The notes below the pieces were generated by a model. That model ran no database searches. It saw only the letters and a list, made by a program, of their open reading frames with translations, and was not told where the DNA came from. The translations under genes were made by a program, and so were the position numbers. A DNA stretch of 64,000 bases from Gracilibacillus suaedae (GTDB lineage Bacteria > Bacillota > Bacilli > Bacillales > Amphibacillaceae): positions 124,001-188,000 of the forward strand of contig NZ_JAGFVL010000035.1 in the NCBI RefSeq assembly GCF_017599345.1, read 5' to 3'. The stretch's first letter is position 1. Each line of letters starts with the position of its first letter. Of this stretch, positions 37,668 through 46,565 are shown piece after piece.

Positions 37668-38795
37668 ATGTATAAAAAAAGAAAATATATTCCTATCTTT
37701 TCAACTGTCATCATACTATTATCAGCAATAATTGCAGCAATTAGTATTTACTTCAGTTGGATGGAACAACCAATAAAAATAACTAATACGCTAGCTTCGA
37801 ATATTACAACTGAGAGTGAAATAAATTTAAAAAATATTATTCATCAATCTCAAAAATCAGTCGTTCAAATTGAAAGCTCCAGTGATGTCAATAACAAAAC
37901 AGGTTCAGGTTTTGTGATAAATAATCAAGGTGATATCCTTACAAACGCCCATGTGGTCGAGGATGCGGATACCATTATTGTTAAATTAACCAATGCCAGA
38001 GAATATCCGGCTGCAATAGTTGGGATCGGAGAGGATCAAGATTTTGCAGTAATTCGCGTTCCAGAGCTAAACCAACTAGAGCCAATAGCGCTAGAAACAG
38101 ACAAACAAGCCGATATTGGTGATGAAATAATCGCTATCGGAAGTCCGATGGGAGTTCAGAATAGTGTATCTCTCGGATTGATCGTTGGTACTGATCGATC
38201 ATTTTCGATAAATGATTACCAATATGATGAAGTGTATCAAATCTCTGCTAACATTACACATGGGAATAGTGGTGGGCCACTTATTTCAAGAAATAGCGGA
38301 AAAGTAGTTGGGATTAACTCTGCGGGCATTTCTGACACAGACATCGGATTCAGTATACCAATCTCCCAAGTAGCGCAGATAGTTTCAGAATGGACGGAAA
38401 ATGTACAAGAAGATGAATTAACTATTCTCTCCCCCACCGATCAACAAATTAATAAGGAAAAGCTTAAAGAAGACACCCTTTATATTGCTGATTACTTTTT
38501 TGATAACATTGAACTAAGGGATTATGTTAACGCCTATTCTTTATTAGGTAGTCACTATCAAAACAGTACGAGTTATACAGACTTCCGTCAATTATTTCAA
38601 ACACTGATCAATTTAGAGGTTCAAGACAAAAACATAATTGATACTCAAAATGATGAAGTCCATATGGAAATCAACGTCGAAATAACGAAACGAAATGAGT
38701 CATACGAAGAAGTCCAGGAATCACGGCAGTATGTGTTAGTTGTCGGATATGAAAATGATCAGCTAAAAATACTTAAATTGCAACAAGCCACATAA
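37668..38795 (+). CDS. membrane-anchored trypsin-like serine protease lacking a PDZ domain
   Basis: A 375-residue HtrA/DegP-related protease. One N-terminal membrane anchor (residues 8-30) is followed by a protease domain with the intact triad His95 (TNAHVV), Asp125 (DFAVI) and Ser201 (GNSGGPL). The C-terminal ~110 residues are not a PDZ domain; they look like a small alpha/beta domain, possibly NTF2-like. It therefore differs from HtrA/HtrB. GGGGG precedes the ATG. It forms an operon with the zinc-ribbon gene. Confidence 0.87.
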   Translation: MYKKRKYIPIFSTVIILLSAIIAAISIYFSWMEQPIKITNTLASNITTESEINLKNIIHQSQKSVVQIESSSDVNNKTGSGFVINNQGDILTNAHVVEDADTIIVKLTNAREYPAAIVGIGEDQDFAVIRVPELNQLEPIALETDKQADIGDEIIAIGSPMGVQNSVSLGLIVGTDRSFSINDYQYDEVYQISANITHGNSGGPLISRNSGKVVGINSAGISDTDIGFSIPISQVAQIVSEWTENVQEDELTILSPTDQQINKEKLKEDTLYIADYFFDNIELRDYVNAYSLLGSHYQNSTSYTDFRQLFQTLINLEVQDKNIIDTQNDEVHMEINVEITKRNESYEEVQESRQYVLVVGYENDQLKILKLQQAT

Positions 38796-38800
38796 AGTGA

Positions 38801-38950
38801 GACTTCCATCAGTAGGGGGGTTTTCCCCTACTGATGGTTAGCGAAACTTATCAGGGGGTTAGCGTCCGTTTTATCCTACTTTCACCTCTTTGAAGCACTT
38901 ACATTTTCCAAGTGGGAAATTACGGACGGTTAGCACTAAAGATAAAGAGG
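38801..38950 (+). repeat. dispersed repeat, family B copy 2
   Basis: It begins with a perfect 13-bp hairpin CCATCAGTAGGGG/CCCCTACTGATGG (38806-38818 and 38825-38837). An inverted pair GTTAGCGTCCGT ... ACGGAC-GTTAGC follows. It is related to 3001-3123, and its first 25 bp resemble 59691-59715. It contains or abuts the RBS region of the next gene. Confidence 0.6.
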
Positions 38951-38960
38951 GGGTGCTGCT

Positions 38961-39596
38961 TTGAAGATAGCCGTTATTATTTCACTTATTCTTTTGATCG
39001 CATGTAGTAATCAAGAAAGCGAGCCGATGATCACCAAGGAAGAGCCTGATCAACCAATAGATGAATTATTAGACCATGAAGAAACACCTCAGGAAAAAGA
39101 AAGCCCTGAAGTAGAGTTTGTATTAGAAGATGAAATCATAACATTAAACACAGAAAATATTACTATACTTGGTGCCTATCTCAACACGGTGGACGACAGA
39201 GATAGAGCTATAGCTAACATGAATCTTGAAAAGCTTGACCTGGATCGACTTTACCTACTATCTTTTAATTGCTCCTCTACTACTTGTTCTTATCTCTTAT
39301 TAGATAGAAATGAGCCAAACCGTTCATTTCTAGTGGATGATTTAGTTCATTTGAAGGAAGTAATTTTATCACCTGATCAATCAAAATTATTATTTATTTT
39401 GAATGAGTTTCAAGTGGATACATGGAGAGTATTCAACCTGGAAGACTGGACTACAGTTAAATTCGAGCCCACACCTCCTGAAGCAATACATATTCAAACA
39501 GCAGAATGGCTTGATGAAGAATCTATTACGATCAAATACCAACAACTACCAGATGATACAGAACAGGAAATGATTATTACGGATAAACAAGAGTAA
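38961..39596 (+). CDS. hypothetical lipoprotein
   Basis: A 211-residue predicted lipoprotein with a short signal peptide and lipobox LIAC (Cys15). An acidic linker rich in Glu, Pro and Asp covers residues about 18-55. The C-terminal half (residues 60-205) has alternating beta strands resembling part of a beta-propeller (LSPDQSKLLFIL), but I cannot assign a family. Start TTG with a GAGGGGG site that may belong to the family B repeat. Confidence 0.65.
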   Translation: MKIAVIISLILLIACSNQESEPMITKEEPDQPIDELLDHEETPQEKESPEVEFVLEDEIITLNTENITILGAYLNTVDDRDRAIANMNLEKLDLDRLYLLSFNCSSTTCSYLLLDRNEPNRSFLVDDLVHLKEVILSPDQSKLLFILNEFQVDTWRVFNLEDWTTVKFEPTPPEAIHIQTAEWLDEESITIKYQQLPDDTEQEMIITDKQE

Positions 39597-39660
39597 TTGT
39601 TTGATTTAGAAAACTAATCGTATAGTATCAATCTGAATTTCAGGGGATGTTAACAACAGC

Positions 39661-39697
39661 AAAAGCCCGTTTTCATTTATCATATGAAACGGGTTTT
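39661..39697. terminator. terminator between convergent genes
   Basis: Imperfect arms around CCCGTTTTCAT/ATGAAACGGG with flanking A and T runs. Confidence 0.8.
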
Positions 39698-39717
39698 AAA
39701 CGGGGTGATCAGGCGAA

Positions 39718-40164
39718 TCATTGGAAAGAAATCGTTTCCTCAGTTTTAATGTCAATTCTTTCTCCATCAATAAAGAACTGGGTATGGACATACATTTTAT
39801 GATCCCCTTTTTCAAGAGCAGGAAAATTCAATGGTTGCTCTGGGTGATACTGGTACCCAGGTTTCATCTGTTTGGTTATCGGACTACCAGTAAAAGTTGC
39901 ATTATCTGCATTAATAGTAACTTGAGTTAGCGGTGTTCTGTGCTGAATCATCATATTTTCTTCCCCAATATATTGAATAGACCGCAACACTTGAAAACCA
40001 TCACTAGTTTCTTCTGCGCGTATATGTACAATAAAATCCTCATATTGTTCTTCAATCTTGACTGTTTCAACTAAAGATGCTTTCTGTAAATCCTTAATAA
40101 CAAACAGTAGGACAGTCCCAATACAAGCGATTATAGCGATGACAATTGTGTATTTCTTCCACAC
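39718..40164 (-). CDS. hypothetical membrane-anchored extracytoplasmic protein
   Basis: A 148-residue protein with one N-terminal membrane helix (residues 6-25) and a soluble domain made mainly of predicted beta strands. I recognise no family. The RBS is a GAGGAGGAG-type site. It is convergent with the preceding lipoprotein gene and divergent from the spoVA operon. Confidence 0.65.
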   Translation of the reverse strand: MWKKYTIVIAIIACIGTVLLFVIKDLQKASLVETVKIEEQYEDFIVHIRAEETSDGFQVLRSIQYIGEENMMIQHRTPLTQVTINADNATFTGSPITKQMKPGYQYHPEQPLNFPALEKGDHKMYVHTQFFIDGERIDIKTEETISFQ

Positions 40165-40249
40165 ATGCCACTCCTCCTCGCCATTTTTCTTTTCTTATAT
40201 AGACGTATTTCCTAAGCGTTTGGTTTCATTTCTTTTATAAATTTTAAAT

Positions 40250-40278
40250 GTATACTTTTTTAAAACTTCTACAATATA
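40250..40278 (+). promoter_or_regulatory. candidate SigG (or SigF) promoter of the spoVA operon
   Basis: GTATA at 40250-40254 and CAATATA at 40272-40278, spaced by 17 nt, resemble the forespore consensus G-ATR / CATNNTA with one mismatch in the -10. It lies 35 bp before a forespore-type lipoprotein gene. The call is based on motif and context only. Confidence 0.45.
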
Positions 40279-40312
40279 TGTATAAGGCTATTTCATATAG
40301 GGAGGAAAAAAG

Positions 40313-40771
40313 ATGAAAGTGTTACATATATTCACTACAATCATGTGCATCTTAATACTTGCCGCCTGTAATAATCAAGGTAATTCCTCTACAACTCAAA
40401 GTGATTCATCCGATATCGTCATGTTGAGTTCAGAAACGTCAGATGTACATGAGGAAAAGTCTATTCCAAGCATAGCACAAACCTATTTGGACGACCAGAC
40501 AAATGACATTGCTTCATACAAAGCAATTCACCTTGAAGATCAGCTTTTTGTTGCCTTTAATGCAACACCTCTTAAACAAGCTGTTGAACAAAAAATAGAA
40601 AAAAGAGTAAAAAAAGACCTAGAAACATTAACGGATATCAAAGAAATTCAAGTGACTTCTGATCAAAAATTTTTTATGGAGTTAACCAAGCTAGAAAATC
40701 AACAATTGTCAAAGGAAGAAGCTCAAAAAAAATTAAAGAAACTCAAAAAACTTTTGAAAGAAAAAACGTGA
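40313..40771 (+). CDS. YhcN/YlaJ-type sporulation lipoprotein of the spoVA operon
   Basis: A 152-residue predicted lipoprotein (lipobox LAAC, Cys19). A Ser-rich linker is followed by a YhcN-like domain (HLEDQLFVAFNATPLKQAVEQKIEKRVKKDLE, in outline) and a Lys-rich C-terminal helix. Genes of this type precede spoVAC in spoVA2-type operons. It ends 13 bp before spoVAC. GGAGG precedes the ATG. Confidence 0.82.
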   Translation: MKVLHIFTTIMCILILAACNNQGNSSTTQSDSSDIVMLSSETSDVHEEKSIPSIAQTYLDDQTNDIASYKAIHLEDQLFVAFNATPLKQAVEQKIEKRVKKDLETLTDIKEIQVTSDQKFFMELTKLENQQLSKEEAQKKLKKLKKLLKEKT

Positions 40772-40784
40772 TGGAGGATAAGCA

Positions 40785-41240
40785 ATGAAGGATCACCATA
40801 CAAATTACAAGGATTATGAAAAAGCCCAAGAACCTAAAAGACCATTACTAAAAAACTGTATAAAGGCTTTTTTAATTGGTGGGCTTATTTGTGTCATTGG
40901 ACAGGTAATATCAACCATTTATATGTACTTCTTTGACTTCACCGAGCAAACTGTTGGTAATCCAACAGTTGCAACTCTGATTTTTATCACCATGTTACTT
41001 ACTGGGTTTGGGCTTTATGATCGTATTGCTCAATTTGCAGGGGCGGGTACGGCTGTTCCTGTTACAGGATTTGGTAATGCTGTAATTTCTGCAGCAATTG
41101 AACATCGTACAGAAGGATTTGTACAAGGTGTCGGTGGAAATATGTTTAAACTTGCTGGGTCTGTAATTCTTTTCGGTGTATTTTCTGCATTTATTATAGC
41201 TTTAATTAAAACTATTTTTTCTTATTGGAGTGGCGCATAA
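40785..41240 (+). CDS. spoVAC: stage V sporulation protein AC
   Basis: A 151-residue membrane protein of the spore inner-membrane channel for dipicolinic acid. It has the family motif GGLICVIGQ in helix one, FAGAGTAVPVTGFGNAV in the middle, and five or so predicted helices. SpoVAC is reported to act as a mechanosensitive channel. TGGAGGA precedes the ATG. The stop codon overlaps the spoVAD start (TAATG). Confidence 0.95.
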   Translation: MKDHHTNYKDYEKAQEPKRPLLKNCIKAFLIGGLICVIGQVISTIYMYFFDFTEQTVGNPTVATLIFITMLLTGFGLYDRIAQFAGAGTAVPVTGFGNAVISAAIEHRTEGFVQGVGGNMFKLAGSVILFGVFSAFIIALIKTIFSYWSGA

Positions 41241-42244
41241 TGATGACAGGTAAACAAACATGGGTATTTGATACCCCACCATCCATCATTTCAACAGGAG
41301 TTGTTGGAGGACCATTAGAAGAAAAAGGGAGTATTCCTAATGACTTTGATTATTTCTATACTGATCAATGGATGGATGAAAAGTCATTTGAACTCGCACA
41401 TCAACATATGATCGAAGATGCTTGTCACTTAGCCATTGAGAAAGCCAATTTGGAGACAAGTGACATCCAGTTTTTTCTACATGGAGATCTTATCAATCAG
41501 TTAACTCCATCAAACTTTGCAGCAAAAAGTTTATCTATCCCTTATTTTGGTATTTTTAACGCTTGTGCAACTTCAATGGAAGGTTTAGCTATAGCAGCAC
41601 TGATCATCAATCAAATGAAGGCTGATTATGTTATGACCGGAGCTGCAAGTCATACTTCTGCTGTTGAAAGACAATTTCGTTATCCTAATGAATATGGAAG
41701 TCAAAAACCTGACACTTCTCAATTAACAGTTACTGGTGCAGGCATTGCCATTCTTTCAAAGAATGGTACAGGTCCAAAAGTAACATCAGCTACCATTGGA
41801 AAAGTCGTAGACAGAGGCTTGAAAGATCCTTTTAATATGGGTGGTGCTATGGCTCCAGCTGCTTATGATACCATCACTAGACATTTGAAGGATCGAAATA
41901 TTTCTCCAGATTATTATGATTACATTATAACCGGAGATCTCGCTCAAGTCGGCCGTGAAATTTGCTTAGATTTATTCAAACAAAATAATTATCAAATTAA
42001 TGAAAATCAATTTGTTGATTGCGGGTTAACCATCTATAAACCTGATCAACCGATATTTGCGGGTGCTAGTGGGGCAGCATGTTCGGCAGTGGTTACATAT
42101 GGCCACTTCATCAATAAGCTGTTGCAAGGAGAATGCAATCGCATTTTAGTTGCAGCTACAGGTGCTTTGTTATCTCCCCTAACCGTTCAACAAAGACAAA
42201 CAATTCCGTGTATTGCACACGCAGTATCTATTGAAAATGCTTAA
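41240..42244 (+). CDS. spoVAD: stage V sporulation protein AD
   Basis: Dipicolinic-acid-binding soluble subunit of the SpoVA channel, with a thiolase-like fold. The 334-residue protein begins [22 protein letters not shown] and contains [11 protein letters not shown], with a Cys at the thiolase position, and [15 protein letters not shown] site in the end of spoVAC selects ATG 41240 over the longer TTG frame at 41225. Confidence 0.95.
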   Translation: MMTGKQTWVFDTPPSIISTGVVGGPLEEKGSIPNDFDYFYTDQWMDEKSFELAHQHMIEDACHLAIEKANLETSDIQFFLHGDLINQLTPSNFAAKSLSIPYFGIFNACATSMEGLAIAALIINQMKADYVMTGAASHTSAVERQFRYPNEYGSQKPDTSQLTVTGAGIAILSKNGTGPKVTSATIGKVVDRGLKDPFNMGGAMAPAAYDTITRHLKDRNISPDYYDYIITGDLAQVGREICLDLFKQNNYQINENQFVDCGLTIYKPDQPIFAGASGAACSAVVTYGHFINKLLQGECNRILVAATGALLSPLTVQQRQTIPCIAHAVSIENA

Positions 42245-42261
42245 AAAAGAGGTGGTCTAAA

Positions 42262-42612
42262 ATGGTTTTTTTATGGTCTTTTATAGTTGGGGGACTAATC
42301 TGTGTAGTCGGTCAGTTATTACTTGATATAGGAAAGCTGACTCCCGGTCATACCTTAAGCACATTGGTTGTAGCTGGGGCTATTTTAGATGGGCTCGGAT
42401 TATATGAGCCGTTAATTGATTTTGCTGGGGCTGGTGCTACAGTTCCGATCACAAGCTTTGGTAACTCACTTGTTCACGGTGCATTAGAAGAGGTTGAGAA
42501 ACACGGATTGATAGGTGTTGTTACAGGTATGTTTGAAGTAACAAGCTCCGGTATTTCTGCAGCAATCATCTTCGGAATGATAGGCGCCATCTGCTTCAAA
42601 GCAAAAGGTTAA
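42262..42612 (+). CDS. spoVAEb: stage V sporulation protein AE (SpoVAEb type)
   Basis: A 116-residue membrane protein paralogous to SpoVAC ([11 protein letters not shown] and [17 protein letters not shown]). It is the third channel gene, 17 bp after spoVAD with a GAGGTGG site. No spoVAA, spoVAB, spoVAEa or spoVAF genes are present here, so this is the compact C-D-Eb type. Confidence 0.93.
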   Translation: MVFLWSFIVGGLICVVGQLLLDIGKLTPGHTLSTLVVAGAILDGLGLYEPLIDFAGAGATVPITSFGNSLVHGALEEVEKHGLIGVVTGMFEVTSSGISAAIIFGMIGAICFKAKG

Positions 42613-42676
42613 GAAAGAACAAACCACATCCATTTTTGGATGGTGGTGGCTTGAATACTTTAAGTGCCCAAAATCG

Positions 42677-42718
42677 GCAGATGGAGCCGCATTAGGTCCA
42701 TCTGCTTTGCTTTTTTTT
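42677..42718 (+). terminator. terminator of the spoVA operon
   Basis: Arms GCAGATGGA/TCCATCTGC with an 11-nt loop, followed by an eight-T run. It overlaps the stop codon of the convergent yogA-like gene. Confidence 0.88.
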
Positions 42719-43694
42719 ACATATGAATATATATTTTGCCTAGTTGCTTTTGTGTCTCTAAATAAGTGAAGGCTTTATCTATATCAGCCAGTGGATAACC
42801 TTTATCAAGCAGTGGCTTTATATTATGTTTTTCGATGAAATCAATCAACTCGCGTAACTCTTCCCTACTCCCCATTGTCGAGCCGATTAGTTTGTATTGT
42901 CCGTAAAAAAACGAACGCAAATTAAATGTAATCTCATCGTTAGTAGACGAACCAAAGGTAACTATTCTGCCACCTTTTTTAAGTACTTCTAATGACTTGT
43001 TAAAGGTAGCACCGCCAATACTTTCAATCACCATATCAACCATTTCATCAGCTAATACAGTTTCCCAATCTTCATCGGTTAAGATTCCTCGGTCAAATCC
43101 TAACTGCTCTGCTTGCTTTAATTTATCAGAATCTCTAGAAGAAGTTATCACTCTTGCTCCTACTGCTTTAGCCATCTGGATGATAAAGGATGTTACTCCA
43201 CCACCAACACCAGGAATAAATAATGTCTCGCCTTTTTTTATTTGCCCTTGAGTAAATAAAGCACGGTAACCAGTAAGAGCAGATAATGCAAAAACTCCTG
43301 CTTCTTCCCAATTGAGATGCACTGGTTTTCTCTCAACAAAGGCTTCTGCAATAAGAATTTTTTCAGCGAATGTACCATTAAATGGCACTCCCACAATCTC
43401 AAAGTCTTTCGGTGGTGCCTCTGAGTTATTATACCAGTTTAAGCCAGGATTAATAAGTACCTCCTCCCCAACCTGAAATCGAGAAGATCCTTCACCAGCT
43501 TTCTCAATCACACCAGCTCCGTCAGATCCAAGAATATAAGGATCAGGTTTACTTCCAACCCGATCTTTTATTTTCAAATCCCTGTGATTTAACCCTGCTG
43601 TTTTTAAGCGTACTAAAACTTGCCCTGCTTTCGGCTCTAACTCAGGCATATCTACTAATTGGTATGTCCCGTTTTGGACAACATATGCTTTCAT
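42717..43694 (-). CDS. medium-chain dehydrogenase/reductase, YogA-like
   Basis: A 325-residue NAD(P)H-dependent oxidoreductase of the quinone-oxidoreductase/zinc-type alcohol dehydrogenase superfamily. It has the GroES-like N-terminal part (KTAGLNHRDL, GSDGAGVIEKAGEG) and a Rossmann motif (GVGGGVTSFIIQMAKAVGA near residue 155). The four structural-zinc cysteines of classical ADHs are absent. The best remembered match is YogA of B. subtilis; the substrate is unknown. It starts one nt after the stop of the upstream gene, so the two are co-transcribed. Confidence 0.88.
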   Translation of the reverse strand: MKAYVVQNGTYQLVDMPELEPKAGQVLVRLKTAGLNHRDLKIKDRVGSKPDPYILGSDGAGVIEKAGEGSSRFQVGEEVLINPGLNWYNNSEAPPKDFEIVGVPFNGTFAEKILIAEAFVERKPVHLNWEEAGVFALSALTGYRALFTQGQIKKGETLFIPGVGGGVTSFIIQMAKAVGARVITSSRDSDKLKQAEQLGFDRGILTDEDWETVLADEMVDMVIESIGGATFNKSLEVLKKGGRIVTFGSSTNDEITFNLRSFFYGQYKLIGSTMGSREELRELIDFIEKHNIKPLLDKGYPLADIDKAFTYLETQKQLGKIYIHM

Positions 43695-43695
43695 A

Positions 43696-44169
43696 TTAGC
43701 ACTCCTTTCTTCTCTTATGTAAAGCTTTGTTATTGTTCATGCTATTCTTTAATAACCCTTGCATCTGACCAATGCCTTTTGTTCCTAACAAAGGATATTG
43801 AATACTCTCTGCTTGCTGAAAAGTTTGATTAATAATTGGTTGATATTTTTTTCCTGTTAACACAACGATGTCCTGAAACAAATCCAAACCCTTTTCCTTT
43901 AATTGATTCCTTAATATGTCAATCGTTATTACTTCTGGATCATTAGGGCGAAATGTGACATCGTAATTCCCCGGTATCATATCATCTGGTAATAACAATC
44001 CGTACTTTCCAGATATAATAACCCAATTATCGAAATGTAATTCTACATATTGACGGCACAAACGGTGCAATACACCTATGTACGCATTTTTTGCTTTAGT
44101 TGGACCTGTACTAGGGATTTTATCCCATATTTTCTTCTTCCCACAAGGGATAATACCTAACTGCGACAT
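43696..44169 (-). CDS. DUF6884-like protein
   Basis: A 157-residue soluble protein beginning QLGIIPCGKKKIWDK, with TKAKNAYIGVLHRLCRQY, VIISGKYGLLLPDDMIPGNYDVTF and VVLTGKKY. This resembles the DUF6884 family, small proteins with a conserved CGKKK near the start and a predicted nucleotide-type alpha/beta fold. The biochemical role is unknown. GGAGAG supports ATG 44169 over ATG 44175, which lacks a spacer. It is coupled to the YogA-like gene downstream. Confidence 0.75.
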   Translation of the reverse strand: MSQLGIIPCGKKKIWDKIPSTGPTKAKNAYIGVLHRLCRQYVELHFDNWVIISGKYGLLLPDDMIPGNYDVTFRPNDPEVITIDILRNQLKEKGLDLFQDIVVLTGKKYQPIINQTFQQAESIQYPLLGTKGIGQMQGLLKNSMNNNKALHKRRKEC

Positions 44170-44300
44170 GATCATCTCTCCATTCTAATCACTCTATTAT
44201 ATATAACTAAATGGCAACCTGTAAAACGCAAAAAATATTGTCAGAATAAAACGAGATAACAGCAACATTGTTATCGCTTACAGTCGTCTTTACCAAGAAG

Positions 44301-44384
44301 AAATGTCAGAAAATTATTAAAAAACGGTTGACCAAAAGGCTTTTTGGTTGTATTATTGTCGTCAATCAGATATTTCAGAAAATT
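44301..44384 (+). promoter_or_regulatory. CodY boxes upstream of ilvB
   Basis: AAATGTCAGAAAATT (44301-44315) and ATATTTCAGAAAATT (44370-44384) each match 13 of 15 positions of the CodY box AATTTTCWGAAAATT. A weaker site (about 10 of 15) lies near 44236-44250. They precede the leader promoter region, as expected for repression by CodY when branched-chain amino acids and GTP are high. Confidence 0.75.
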
Positions 44385-44474
44385 AAACATTTTTTAAAAA
44401 ATATCTGTAGACAGGATAGAATCAATCGTATAGTATAAATTATAGAATATATATATAAAACGTTGACGGGAATA

Positions 44475-44762
44475 AAGGATTAGGATTATGTATTTAAAGA
44501 GAGCCGAGGATGGTGGAAGCTCGGTAATACACCCTATTCCGAATACTCATCCCAGAGTGCTATGTTGAACAGTCTTTCTTAGTAAGCATAGCCAGGTGTT
44601 CATACACCTGTTACCAAAATGAAGCTATCTATGAATGTAGCTTCATAAGGCAATATTTGTAAGAATATTGCGAATCAGGGTGGTACCGTGAAAAGAAAGG
44701 CCTTTTCTCCCTTGTTTTTGCTATCTCAGTAGCAACAACAAGTTAGAAATGGCCTTTTTTCT
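44475..44762 (+). ncRNA. T-box leader (leucine type) of the ilv-leu operon
   Basis: Stem I spans about 44497-44560, with the specifier in GAATACTCATCC, most simply CTC (Leu) at 44546-44548. Further hairpins are CAGGTG/CACCTG, ATGAAGCTA/TAGCTTCAT and GCAATATT/AATATTGC. The T-box sequence AGGGTGGTACCG is at 44677-44688. The terminator pairs AAAGGCC (44696-44702) with GGCCTTTTTT (44751-44760). Uncharged tRNA-Leu should favour the antiterminator and read-through. Confidence 0.93.
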
Positions 44763-44831
44763 ATAATAAAGAAAATGAAATGATTATATTATATTTAATT
44801 TTTCAGATTCTAACATTTAGGAGGGATTATA

Positions 44832-46565
44832 ATGGAAAAAACACAAAAGCAAGCACAATCAGCTACAGACTATAATGAACCCAAAACAGGTGCTGATCTA
44901 CTCGTCGAATCGTTAATTAACGAAGGTGTCGATACATTATTCGGTTACCCAGGCGGAGCAGCTTTGCCTATTTTCGATGCTCTTTATAAAGCTCAGGATG
45001 CTTTCGAACAAATCCTAGCTCGACATGAACAAGGCTCAATACATGCAGCAGAAGGTTATGCAAGAGTTTCTGGAAAGCCTGGTGTTGTCGTTGCAACATC
45101 AGGACCAGGTGCAACCAACTTAGTAACTGGTATTGCCGATGCGATGATTGATTCTTTGCCGATGATCATCATTACAGGTCAAGTTGCCCAAGGAGTAATT
45201 GGAACGGACGCATTTCAAGAAGTAGATGTAATGGGTGTGACTACGCCTATTACGAAGCATAATTATCAAGTTCGCGATGTTAAAGATCTACCTCGCATTG
45301 TCAAAGAATCGTTTCACATTGCAACAACAGGGCGTCCTGGACCAGTATTAATTGACATACCGAAGGATATTTCTGGTGAGGTGGTTGAAGCAGATTTCAA
45401 AGCAAATGTGGAATTAGATTTACCAGGATATCAACCAACAACCAAACCTAACCCATTGCAAACGAAAAAGCTTGCTGAAGCAATTGGTAAGGCAAAAAAA
45501 CCAGTTCTACTAACAGGTGCAGGTATCTTATTTGCAAAAGCTTCCGAGGAAGTACAAGAGTTTGCCGAGAAATATTCTTTACCTGTCGCCTCTACTCTGC
45601 TAGGTTTAGGAGCATTCCCTGGTGACCATCCATTATTTATGGGAATGGCAGGTATGCACGGGACATACGCTTCCAATACCGCTTTATATGAATGTGACTT
45701 ATTAATCAATATTGGAGCAAGGTTTGACGACCGTTTAACCGGTAAATTAACATCCTTTGCACCTAACGCAACAGTAGCTCACATTGATATTGATCCAGCA
45801 GAAATTGGTAAAAACGTTGCCACAGATATACCGATTGTTGGAGATGCCAAGGCAGCAGTACAGAAACTTTTATCACATGATATCCAACATCCTGAGCATG
45901 ATGAATGGCTTGTCCGCATTCACGAAAACAAAGAAAGCTATCCACTATGGTTCAATAACCCTGATCAGGAGATGATCGGACAATGGGTTATTAAGAAAGT
46001 CCATGAGGCAACCAAAGGAAATGCTATTGTGACTACTGATGTGGGGCAACATCAAATGTGGGCCGCACAATATTACACCTTCACCAAACCTGACAAATGG
46101 GTATCATCTGGTGGCTTAGGAACAATGGGTTTTGGTTTTCCAGCAGCAATTGGTGCACAGCTTGCTAAGCCTGATGAGACAGTTGTTGCTATCGTTGGTG
46201 ACGGTGGTTTTCAAATGACTCTTCAGGAGTTATCAATCCTGCAAGAAAAGGGATTGCCAGTCAAAGTAATCATTGTAAATAATCAAGCATTAGGAATGGT
46301 TAGACAATGGCAGGAAAAATTCTATTCTGAGCGTTATTCACAATCTATTTTTAGTATTCAACCTGATTTTGTTAAATTGGCTGAATCTTATAATGTTAAA
46401 GGGTTACAAGTAACAACACAAGATGAGTTTATTCAAGCATTGCCTGAGATTTTTGATTATGAAGGTCCAGTAGTAGTTGATGCTCGCGTCTTGCAGCAGG
46501 AAAATGTATTCCCAATGATAGCACCTGGTACAGGATTAAATGAAATGATTGGGGTGAAACCATGA
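44832..46565 (+). CDS. ilvB: acetolactate synthase, large catalytic subunit
   Basis: Thiamine diphosphate- and FAD-dependent enzyme of 577 residues making acetolactate or acetohydroxybutyrate, the first common step of branched-chain amino acid synthesis. The catalytic Glu is in [16 protein letters not shown] near residue 60, and the TPP motif [14 protein letters not shown] is near 457-475. The adjacent small subunit makes this the biosynthetic form rather than the catabolic AlsS. It overlaps ilvN by four nt (ATGA). Confidence 0.97.
   Translation: MEKTQKQAQSATDYNEPKTGADLLVESLINEGVDTLFGYPGGAALPIFDALYKAQDAFEQILARHEQGSIHAAEGYARVSGKPGVVVATSGPGATNLVTGIADAMIDSLPMIIITGQVAQGVIGTDAFQEVDVMGVTTPITKHNYQVRDVKDLPRIVKESFHIATTGRPGPVLIDIPKDISGEVVEADFKANVELDLPGYQPTTKPNPLQTKKLAEAIGKAKKPVLLTGAGILFAKASEEVQEFAEKYSLPVASTLLGLGAFPGDHPLFMGMAGMHGTYASNTALYECDLLINIGARFDDRLTGKLTSFAPNATVAHIDIDPAEIGKNVATDIPIVGDAKAAVQKLLSHDIQHPEHDEWLVRIHENKESYPLWFNNPDQEMIGQWVIKKVHEATKGNAIVTTDVGQHQMWAAQYYTFTKPDKWVSSGGLGTMGFGFPAAIGAQLAKPDETVVAIVGDGGFQMTLQELSILQEKGLPVKVIIVNNQALGMVRQWQEKFYSERYSQSIFSIQPDFVKLAESYNVKGLQVTTQDEFIQALPEIFDYEGPVVVDARVLQQENVFPMIAPGTGLNEMIGVKP

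Noticed and set aside
41225-41239. upstream TTG start of spoVAD
   Set aside because: The GGAG site lies inside this extension and points to ATG 41240, which overlaps the spoVAC stop.
42717-44175. defence or toxin-antitoxin pair
   Set aside because: The oxidoreductase plus DUF6884-like pair shows no nuclease, toxin or abortive-infection motif.
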